From Endotrypanum monterogeii (taxonomy: Eukaryota; Euglenozoa; Kinetoplastea; Trypanosomatida; Trypanosomatidae): a stretch of DNA of 36,410 bases. The translations under genes were made by a program, and so were the position numbers. The stretch covers positions 554,983-591,392 of the forward strand of contig CM007335.1 in the NCBI GenBank assembly GCA_000333855.2, given 5' to 3'. Of this stretch, positions 27,677-36,410 are shown in pieces. Position 1 is the stretch's first letter, and every line of letters begins with the position of its first letter. The notes under the pieces are model-generated. The model did not search any database and was not told where the DNA came from. It was given only the letters and a program-made list of their open reading frames with translations.

Positions 27677-29400
27677 TGGCCAGGGTCACAGTCCCCGTAT
27701 AAAATATAGGCAAGACATTCTTCTTAGGCTTCCATCTTCTGTTTGTCCGTGCAACATAACTTTTTGCCTGGTTAGGAATCTAAGTGTGGGATTCCTTGGC
27801 GCCTTAGGATGACCTTCTGCAGTTCTCTCTCTCTCGAGGTTTGTCATCACATTTGATCTTGAGCGCTTTTTTCCACTCTGAAATGTTTTCCTTCTCTACT
27901 GCTGCTCAAGGTAATGCAATTGCTCTTTCTTTTTTTACTTACTGCCACAAAGAACTCTGGCGAAGCGACGTAGGTGTCTCTAGTAAGTCTACGTATATTC
28001 CCTCCAAGAGGAAAAAAAAACCGTATGTAGATGAGTGCATAGTTTTGTATTTTCTCGCTCTTGCACTGGAAAGTAAATATATTGCTTTTGGCAAGGTTTG
28101 CCGATTGCACATACTTTCGTGTGAGAGTTTTCGCTCGCAGATAACCTAACCCAAAAACATGATGCTAATTTCTTTTCCAATCTCGATTGCTGTTCTCGAC
28201 ACATTTCTTTTTCTAACCATGTATCACCACTTTTCTTTTCACCTCCGACAGTGCGCTTTATTCCTACCTCCCTCGCTGCAGCCTTTTTGCTGCTTTTCTC
28301 AGTGTCTCAATACTCGCTTTTAGGACACATTCAACCTCACTCGACATTTCAATTTTCACAGACCCACTTGCCACTGAGAACCAGTCCTCTTTCTCTGCTA
28401 CAGTCACGATGGATAGCTCCCTTGATCAAGTCTCACTGAAAAATGCATTCGGTTTTTTTTCTGTGCAGTGCATCTCTCTTGAAGTGGAGCTGACTACTCC
28501 ACGCAAAAAAAAAAAAAAACAGTGCTAACCGTCGGTGATCCGCTCTACACAGAGGGACACACTACCCATCATGCCAATGGTGCAGACAACTTCAGGCTTG
28601 CAGTCGACGCCACCCACGGCCTGGCTGCCGACACCCATAGCGGTAAATCGCTCGGACATCTCACTCCTGACAGCGCTGCGGCACGGGCATAGCAATAAGG
28701 GGGCTGTTTGGCTTGCCTCCAACAAAGTGAATGCACGTGAATACCCCCACGTTGAGGTGTGCCCATTTTGTTCCTTGCAGCTTTTTTACCTAAGGAGCTA
28801 GATAATGTGAAGGTAACTCACTTCAGTTGTGACCAAAAGAGGGCCGAGCTCATCACTTGAGGCTCAGTGCTACTGTGTCTTTGGACACTCTTTACGGATA
28901 CGTACTCTTCCCTCTTACAGACAGGATTCTGTTTTTTTTTGTCTCGAAGCCCGTTTCTGAAAAGCGGCATTCATAGACTTTTTGCATCCATCTACGGTGA
29001 ATGTGTGCATTATCCAGCGGATAGCGCACCTCAGCTGCACAATAGTTATGTTCAACACGTCGTGGAATCGTATTTTTCATTCATTTGAAAAAACAACAAC
29101 AACGTTGTCGATGTACTTGCCGCTGGTTCGTTCGTGTGTGAAACCTCATCTCCATTGCTGTTCGCGTTGTCCACGCGCTCCCCAATGTGTGGCGATACTA
29201 GGTGAAGCACCCGATACATACACGTATTCTAGTCACAATAGATGCATTCAGTTCTGTCCTTACAACAATGAGGCATTCTGAGACATTTTTTACTGAGCTC
29301 GTCATACAACGCCGAGGGTGATAATGCCTGCATGTGAGGAAACGAATGCTATGGCTTTTATGCTGGAGCCGTGTCATAATCACACCGGAGCTTTTCTGTG
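27677..29400. other. pyrimidine-rich, gene-poor stretch with possible retroposon scraps
   Basis: No intact gene is supported. The plus strand is T/C-rich, with an especially strong tract ending in CACCTCCGACAG at about 28240-28251, a good acceptor with no clear gene behind it. An A15 run lies at 28505-28519. The frame at 28535-28801 includes LLTALRHGHSNKGAVWLAS and, about 14 residues later, CPFC, which recalls the C-terminal finger region of ingi-type polyproteins, but weakly. Confidence 0.45.
28505..28519 (+). repeat. poly(A) run of 15
   Basis: A15 on the plus strand. It could be the tail of a plus-strand retroposon copy ending here, or a simple homopolymer. I see no target-site duplication. 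Confidence 0.9.
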
Positions 29401-31100
29401 CTAGCACGCAGCTCTTGCTCTGGAAATAGTTTTTTTTCCTGCTATTTGTTCACAGCTTGCCCTTCTCGCGCCCGGTTTCCACGGCCGACCTGCACTCGTA
29501 CTCTTCCTCAAGTCCCCAAGAGTTTGCTGAGCGAGCTTCACTTTATGGCCTTATTGTATTCTTCTGTAAAGAGAACTGGATTCAGACCTACAGATCAAAC
29601 TACCTCTTGTGCTCTTGAGAAGTGCTTCACTCGGCTATTTCGGACTAGGAGCAACACTTTACACCGGCGAAAGCAACTTGATGGGTAGCGGAGTGGTGAC
29701 GTCATAATGCTTTCAGTGGCTGGTTCCCGTTGACTACACAGGCTTTCCCTTTGTGTTTACACAAGGCAAGTGTCGATTGTGTATAGCTGTCATTATTGTG
29801 CACCCGATAGAGCTGATGCTATCATCTATCCTCACAGGAGCGTTGAGGGGAGGTATACTATGTTGTATTGACTTATCCCTTTTGACCAGCCGATACAAGT
29901 CGAATCCATATGAGCGCAAAGGAAGTACTCTTGCCGCGGTGTCAGATAAGCTGATCATTCTATTTTCTTTGTCGATAGAGATATGACTCAGAATTTGCAC
30001 TCTACTTGCAACAGATGCTGCTGGGTGTTTTTTCCCTGGCGCTTTTCGACACCACTGGAGTCGCGCATGCTATTTCTTGGGTGGCGCATCCTATTTTGTC
30101 GATGAAATACCAAAGTAAAAGTGTGGAAGTCTTCCACCTCATTGCGGAAACTTCGCCACAAATACTAGAGTTCACACCACATGATTGATCAAATCATCTC
30201 ACCTCTTTTTCATTCTTGGATATGGAAACTTAAAACACATTTCATATAGATCGGCTAAGATGGTAGTGTATCTCTCTTGACTTCTTGCCTCAAGCAGCGT
30301 GTTAACTTCTCCCTCTCGGCTACCTGCGCGAGGGCGAAAATGCCTCGAAGCATTAGATTCTTTTTGTTCCACAGGCTTTGTAGTCCTACACGAAAAGAGA
30401 GGTCCATGTTGAACCGGGTTCTTATACAAAAAAAAAACACTGAGCTTTGGTTTGTGAGTCCCGAGGATACCCGGGCATATCGATCAAGTTGAACAGCAAC
30501 TTGATACTATGGTATCCAGCAGGCTCGGGCACCAATCAATCTATAGAGACCGTGAATTCCACCGTCCTATGACCACAGGTCTGCACGCTGCGTGCATGTA
30601 CGCAAGGATGGTCTTCAAGGCACACCATTCGTTTCTCGCCATCTACTTCTACGTTTGAGGATCTTACATAGTCCTACGAGAGTGAATATTCGAGACCTCA
30701 GTTTGGGTTATGCAGAGCGGGTTGGGTCTCTGTAAGTATAGTTCTTTTGAGCAGTATCGAGGAGGTTTGCCTTGTGTGCTTGGAGGTTAGCATCATCAAA
30801 TGTGATGGTAAGGGTGTGTGAAAGCACTTGCAGCAATATTTCTACTTTTTTTTTCGCCCTTGCGCTTTTAACGTGTATGTCAGCTATTCTCGTGGCCACA
30901 GTCAACATCTGGTATCTATCACATTGCCCGATGTCATGCGGACAAGGAGGCAGTGCGAACTGTACCTTGCCGCTTTGCTCCGGATTCCCGCGAGACTGAA
31001 ACGTTATCGTTTGTTGGTGCGGATGTCTAAGTGAGGGATGGCGTTTCTCCTGTCGCTGCTGTCGGAAATCCGTCTGTATTGAGGGTCGGCCTGCTTAGAT
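29400..31100 (+). mobile_element. possible degenerate ingi-like retroposon fragment, plus strand
   Basis: One 96-codon frame (29398-29688) contains RPTCTRTLPQVPKSLL and, 33 residues after RP, TGFRPTDQTTSC. This is the spacing and form of the RT boxes RP-[VI]-[TS]-LT and Q-x-GFR-P-x-x-[ST]-T in ingi/L1-clade enzymes. Near 30935-31030 a frame with RRQCELYLAALLRIPARLKR recalls the segment before the C-terminal finger. No ADD box or RNase H was found between them. This is much weaker than the minus-strand element beginning at 31.4 kb; chance resemblance is possible. Confidence 0.35.
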
Positions 31101-31407
31101 TTTCCAACGGGGTGCTATTGTCGCCAGAACACTGACTCCCTCGTGCACTAATGGGGCTTTTGTTTCTCTGCTTTCCCTCGTCGGGACCGGTTATTCTAAC
31201 CGAATCATTGAGACCGCGTACGCTAGAATCGGCAGCTTATTGTTTTGACTGAGCTGTCACTGACGCTGAACTCTTGCCAATGCCACGCTGGCCCCTTAGC
31301 TCATACACTGCTAGACACATGAGCAAGTGACTTTGCGGATCCTCGCACATTCTTTTCAGCTGTTGATGAGGATATTTTAGCGCTTTCTGATGGTGAAATG
31401 TATTCTG

Positions 31408-34400
31408 CTATTGTGTGAAATTCTGCTTCGCAGAATAAATGCCGAGGCATTGCAGACACGTTTGGTTTCTTCTGGCGATCCCTGTGTATGGCACTGCTCT
31501 ATTAGTCATGTTGCGCGTGAAGATTGTGGATTCGTGGTGATGCTGGTGGGTATGCCAGCCTAAGAAAAGCCACACGCTATGTTGTCTGTTGCACCTGGCG
31601 TACTGGAATAACTTCTCACTACTGGTCGTTGGGGAGTTCACTGGGGCAGTCTGAAGGTCGACTGGTGGTACCACAGTGCCTCTTCTGATCACTGCACTAA
31701 CACGACATTGCTGGGTTGCGGGTGCCTTCGGGATTTGCGGCTTCGGTTTCCTTACAATGCTTTGGAGGGTTGAAGGTAGCATTGCGTTGTGTTCCCGGAA
31801 TGCCTCCATATTCACTCAGCAGGCATCGTCGAGAGACCATCTGTGCTGAGGGTGACTGGGCTAGGTGATGTCGAGTAGCATTCGTGTCTTGTAAGCGAAG
31901 CCTATTTGCTAAGTGTGAGGGGGATCCTTTGTCAGGTCAAGTGTTATTGTTCTTGGGTTGCGAAAGACTCCTGCATCTCGACTGCCTCAAGGTTTTCATC
32001 TCTTGCGGCAGTACCGGGTTGCACGTAACACGTCTCACGCGCCCCACGTTTCTCAGTTGTAACTGTAGGCAGAGTGATATTCTGGATTTTAGAGGGCTCT
32101 GACAGATTGCACACAGAAATATGTAGGTAGCCTCGACGTCTTTTGGTTGGTTGATGCGGTTGCCATTCTCTTTTCCAGAAGTTCTCAATGAGAACACCTC
32201 GGCGCATAGATGGCACACCCGTAGACGTAGACACATACCTATTGCGCTCGCTCTGCACCGTTCAGCGTCCCCACAGTCTGGGCCTTTCCCCTTTCCTACC
32301 TCGTTGCCAATGTGTAAAGCATGTGCGTATCTGGTTGAACATATTACAGGATATGTTGGTCATGCTATTGGATCAATGAGTTTGGAAAGGTAGCATTCCA
32401 TACTGTCCTTCTTTCCAGTAGTGACTCTCTTCAGCCATCAAAAGTGTTTACCTGTCTCATTACCAATTGGAGTAGACACAGATTCTCCATGCCGATACTA
32501 TGCCACCTTGTGGGGGATTTGTCAGCTTTGCTTGAGCACATGTGATCGATGTGTGTTCGGCCTGTCGATCAGTGTCAAGACCGTGTAACCCTCGTTGCGT
32601 ATCTCCCTCCCAAAATTTGTAACAGTGGCTTTTACCCACATTGGATAGTTTCCGGGTACTGAATTCGCTTTACTGGCCTCCATGTCTGCCGCTTCGTTTC
32701 GTGGAACCATGCCGTGGGAAATGTGAAATGATAGTGGAACGCTCGTCTTTTTCCAGCTGGAGCATTGTTGATCACGTGGTCGCTGGAAAGCCATCCTTTA
32801 CCCTGCTCAACCCCTGATCGAGCGCCACGAGGAGGGTGGGTCGCCGAAGACAGCGCCCTTCAGACGTTGTTCTTAGCATTTTAGTATCGGTTTGTTTAAC
32901 TCCTCGAGACCAGCTTCCATGGGAACACCTTCCTCACCGTAACTGTACGCAGCCCTCCCTGCAATACCCACTACCATTTTCCGTCTGCTTATACGGAATA
33001 CCCACTGCTTCTGATGAGGTGTGTAGCTCGACGGCGCTAACTGCCGACTGCTGATAGGCGTCATCTCAAACTCTTTTCGCACTACGTATCGTGTGTCTCT
33101 TCCTCGACTTCTCATCGGCTGTAGCCTTCGATCCACCTGGGTCGGTGATGTGGAAAAACGGTTGTCTTGCTAACGATAAAAGTCCAATGTCCGTGTTTGT
33201 GCGGAAAAAGGATGGAAGCTGTGTAGCTGCGTAGTAGCTTACTCGATACGGTTCGTAGCTTTGCGTGAATTACGCTCCAAGGTCTGTAGATTCTTGCAGC
33301 ATCACCTTTACAAGCACCTCCCTGAAGGGTGGGCTTCTGATAGTGCCCGCGGTGCCGTCTGCAGCTACTCTGTGCAGAGGTAGGAGCCTCGCACCCTTTA
33401 CTATGAGTGTGCCATTAGCGTATAGGGTAAATCCCCGGGATCGCGCGCACTGCGTTTGGTGTATACTTTCCATCGGTGTTGCGCTGGATTGCGTTCCACT
33501 GTGCCACCAAGCTGCTGCGCCGTAGTGGCGCTTAGCTTTTATTAGACCTGGGGTAGGGTAGGGTTTTCGGGTTCCCATTCATGCACCCCACTCGGTCTGA
33601 ACGACAGTCCAGGTACCTTGGGTGTTGGGGTCTCCTTCGATGACGTCGTTTTCGTCGAGCTTTGTTGATTCTTCATCGGGAAGTGGTGTGTCACGTCCTG
33701 TTTGCCAAAAGCACCGTAAAAAAATCGTTAGACCATTCCGATATGAATTTCAGGTCGCTCTGGAGGCTTCGTCTGATGTCCGCTCTATTGGGATACCCGC
33801 AATAGGTGGATAGGTCGTCTGCAGAGAGACCATGAAACTGATCCGGAATAGTTTACAGTCGCTCACTTGGCGTACCCATGACGATGATGTACAAGAGATA
33901 TCCTAACGCTGATCTACGAATATCACACGTCACTCCCACGGACTCTTAGGACCTGCTACCCACATGCACTCTGGCTGTTTGACCTTCTAGGAAGGTGCCG
34001 GTTCATATCTACGGGTAGGGATATGCTTCCCGTCCTTTCAGAGCATCAAGTGTTTTTCCGTCATCAACTGGGTCGAAAGCTCGGGTGTGATGAATGAAGA
34101 CTGATGCTGCCGTGGAATCTCCCTAGAATATTGGAAAAGGTTTCCAAGCTGTGCTATTACGTTGGTGGTGGTGCGATCTGTGCGGAATGTAGCTTGCTGA
34201 TGTTGCAGCTGGGTTTTCATTGTCCCACGAAGTCTTCTGGATATCATAAATTCAAGTAGCATGGGGGAGTGTGCTGGTTAGTGTCACCGGTCTGAAGGAG
34301 ATGAGTTTCTGCGTTGACTAGGAAGATTTCATTTGGGAAATAATCTATCCTTCGCATCCCCTGCTCCGGCATCCCGTCTGCTCTGAAGGGGACGCAAAAA

Positions 34401-35640
34401 GGGGTTAAACGCTGTCTGCTTACCATCCCTTTGACATTATTGAGGCAATCATGGTGTATGTTTTCGTACACCAGGGCTGTTTCACAAGTCAGTTTTTTTG
34501 AATATTTCTTCGAGTTCTGCTAGTTGGAGGGCTAGTCTCTTCATCGGTATAGAAAGAAGCGCTATAGTTATGTCCAAGCAGGCTTCGCCGGACTTTCTCT
34601 TCTGAAGCTTGGCAAAGGGCCTCGTTTGGTGTCACCAGGGGAGGGAATGATCGTCCACTACGACTACATGCATCAACGAGAGACTAGCGGCAGGTATACT
34701 CCCATGGTAAGCTTCCAGCTTAGCCCATCCGTGACTTTTAGCGCGCCGCATCGTTTCGTCCATCGATCGACTGTGCGCGTATGTAACATTCGTTTTTGTT
34801 ATCGCATCGGAATCTCTCATATCCGAACATGATTTCATTCTACAATGACTTTGTCCAGGCAGTTGAGTTCCCGGGGCCATTCTAGAGGGAAGGAGAGAGG
34901 CTGTTTTGTCGCCTTAGCGGACGTTCTTGTAGTATCCCCAGTTTCGCTTATCATGCCATATTTTCATACATCCGCTTCTCTCTCGTCTTGCCCCCCTGTC
35001 CATGCCGAGGTGTTTATGGCCCCCTGCTTTGTAACAGACTGGCGTTTTACAAAGTAAATGATATTCCGTGTGGCGTTGGCGGTGCCATTAAGGAAGTTGT
35101 TTGCCCCATGTGAAAAGCAGGGGTAGTTGAATGGTTGTTGCGATCTGGGGATAGTGTGCGGGTTCAATTGCCTGCCCTGCGGTTTCGGAGTGGTTTTCCG
35201 TTTTGTTTCCATCTGTGTTCTGCTCTGTGCTTGCGTCTTCTCGGGGCGCCGCCCCTGGCCCTGCTCATATCTTTGTCCACGCGCTGTTGTGTCACAGTGT
35301 CGCCTGGCGTGGCTTTTCATCTGTCGGGGCTACGTGCAGGTTGCTGGGGGGTTTGCGGCTGCTGCTGAAGATGGGCATTCGTCATACATGTGCACCTTTG
35401 CGATGCTCTAGAGCCGTGTTCGTTTCATCTGCTGTCCGAGAAGGAAAAAAACAGATGTGACCAATTGCCTTCCAACGTTTGATGCCAGCGCAATTTGGAT
35501 TGATTTCTGCAAGACTAAGGCCGCGGTTCCTTTGGTAACATGGACGCTTTGGATGTGCGGCGAAACTCTTCCTCCGTGATGTGATGGGGCTTCCCCCGAA
35601 TGACGGCGCCATGCCATGGCGAAGGCCTTGCCATTACCAT
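31408..35640 (-). mobile_element. degenerate ingi/L1Tc-clade non-LTR retroposon, minus strand
   Basis: Reading leftward from about 35.6 kb, pieces of an RT/RNase H polyprotein occur in order but in different frames with stops. The linker lies at 34680-34501 (VTPNEALCQASEEKVRRSLL). The RT start is at 34310-34264 (SFRPVTLTSTL). After a frameshift come LEFMISRRLRG and QQATFRTDRTTTNVIAQL at 34253-34146. The catalytic ADD box is at 33833-33808 (HGLSADDLS), followed by IRRSLQSDLKFISEWS. A thumb-like segment VRKEFEMTPISS lies near 33060. RNase H end is at 32794-32522, with VPRNEAADMEASKAN and NTHRSHVLKQS. A Cys/His-containing frame at 31815-31408 may be the C-terminal finger. The endonuclease part (35.6-34.9 kb) is only suggestive. 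Stops and shifts throughout mean it is not functional. Confidence 0.85.
33808..33833 (-). other. reverse transcriptase [FY]xADD-type box within the retroposon relic
   Basis: The minus strand reads HGLSADDLS. The ADD core is the metal-binding motif C of reverse transcriptases, here kept although the surrounding reading frame is broken. It is followed about 15 residues later by LQSDLKFISEWS, the usual 'helix plus W-S' segment of non-LTR enzymes. It anchors the identification of the element. Confidence 0.85.
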
Positions 35641-36410
35641 CATCCAGGTGGGTTTTTGCTAGATGGCCAAAGATGAATTTCCCGTTAAAGATCCTAAAAT
35701 TGGGCTCAGGTTTTCTCCTGGGTGTGTGCAGAGGCGTTGGCCTCCTTTTTTATTTTCCAATTTGATCATTTTCTCTTGTTGCTGTCCCCGCCAGTTCGCG
35801 AGACAAACCGCCGAAGATCGCATAGAACCTGTCTGCACCGTCGGGGTGGTTGCTTTCTTTCACCAGCCCCGCTTGCTGGTGATGGCGCGCGCCAAAAAAT
35901 CTAGATGCCGAGGGTCAAATACCCGTCGTTATCTTTTCAGACACGAAGTGGCGAGGGTGCCTGGCTCCCCCGTCGGCGGGAATTGGGCCTTGGTGGCCCG
36001 TGGTTGTGGGTGGCGTCGTTGGTGTGTGCGTTTGTGTGTGTGTGAAAGGAGATGTGCTTGTGTTCCTGCGCGTTTGGGGTTTTATTTGCGACGTGGGAAA
36101 ACAAGGGCGGTTGAATGGTGACCGGCTTGTTGGGTGGGTCTGTCTCTTGGTCGGGCTGGGGTGGGTGGTGGGTTGGGGCGTTGGGGGAACAAAGTGGCCG
36201 ATATTTGGACGGTCCCCTGCTACGCGCGATGGTTGGCTCTGAAATGCCGGCTGCCTCTTGGAAATCCATTTCTGGATTCTTCCTGTTGGGTGCTCGGCCG
36301 AGTGGGATGGGATCCGGGTGCCACCTGGGTCCCTCGGGGCCCCTTGGTGGGAAATGGGGACCCGGGGTGATTGATGTGAGGAGAAAACGCGACAAGCATG
36401 CAAGGATGTC
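35641..36410. other. G/T-rich terminal stretch, no supported gene
   Basis: From about 35,960 the plus strand becomes strongly G/T-rich, with TG repeats near 36,020-36,045 and G runs up to 36,370. Long Pro/Thr/His-rich frames on the minus strand (to 162 codons) and Gly/Val-rich ones on the plus strand follow directly from that composition. It could be the 5' flank of the minus-strand retroposon or separate regulatory DNA; the sequence does not decide. Confidence 0.5.

Noticed and set aside
27841..28149. 102-codon plus-strand ORF after the zinc-finger gene
   Set aside because: Opens at a non-ATG codon in pyrimidine-rich DNA and has no recognisable motif; probably 3' UTR.
35150..35190. GGTTCAATTGCC resembling a tRNA B box
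   Set aside because: The flanking bases do not form a T stem and no matching A box or cloverleaf is visible; no other tRNA-like site was found.
35915..36403. 162-codon and 152-codon minus-strand ORFs rich in Pro/Thr/His
   Set aside because: Two frames are open at once because of the G/T-rich plus strand; no domain, no clear start, low complexity.

Overview
The window looks like nuclear DNA of a trypanosomatid (Kinetoplastea). Intron-free genes lie head to tail on one strand over 22 kb, separated by 0.5-1.4 kb spacers rich in polypyrimidine tracts followed by AG (the usual trans-splicing signal) and CA/TG repeats. The proteins are of kinetoplastid type: a twin-GAF cAMP phosphodiesterase of the PDEB class, a short TYW1 without flavodoxin domain, a PDK1-like kinase carrying a FYVE-related finger, and ingi/L1Tc-type retroposon relics. 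The moderate base composition argues against Leishmania. I cannot name genus or species.

Left arm (1-21,871, minus strand). In transcription order from the right: condensin HEAT subunit (CAP-D2/Ycs4 type), PDK1-like/FYVE kinase, a 222-aa unknown, radical-SAM TYW1, presenilin-type aspartyl protease, a possible 53-aa protein, GINS subunit Psf1, a 187-aa putative membrane protein, an HMG-box-like basic protein, and PDEB, which is cut by the left edge. Functions are mixed (chromosome structure, replication, tRNA modification, cAMP and lipid-linked signalling), as expected of a polycistronic unit that is not a functional operon. TYW1 and the condensin subunit each carry an apparent single-base frameshift at a homopolymer.

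Centre (21,872-26,044). This is a divergent strand-switch region: transcription leaves to the left (condensin) and to the right (zinc-finger protein). It contains a heavily mutated ingi-like retroposon on the plus strand. Its RT motifs, RT end, thumb and RNase H remnants appear in the correct order between about 23.6 and 25.7 kb.

Right arm (26,045-36,410). One intact plus-strand gene (543 aa, split C2H2 finger, acidic middle) is followed by about 8.7 kb without a credible intact gene. This holds retroposon relics: a weak plus-strand RT remnant (29.4-31.1 kb) and a clear minus-strand ingi-like pseudogene (about 35.6 down to 31.4 kb) with recognisable RT, ADD-box and RNase H fragments in shifting frames. 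They lie tail to tail. The last 450 bases are strongly G/T-rich on the plus strand. I found no convincing tRNA, rRNA, snRNA or CRISPR. No feature is clearly a new system. The most notable items are the retroposon inside the strand-switch region, the kinase-FYVE fusion, the two homopolymer frameshifts and the split zinc finger.
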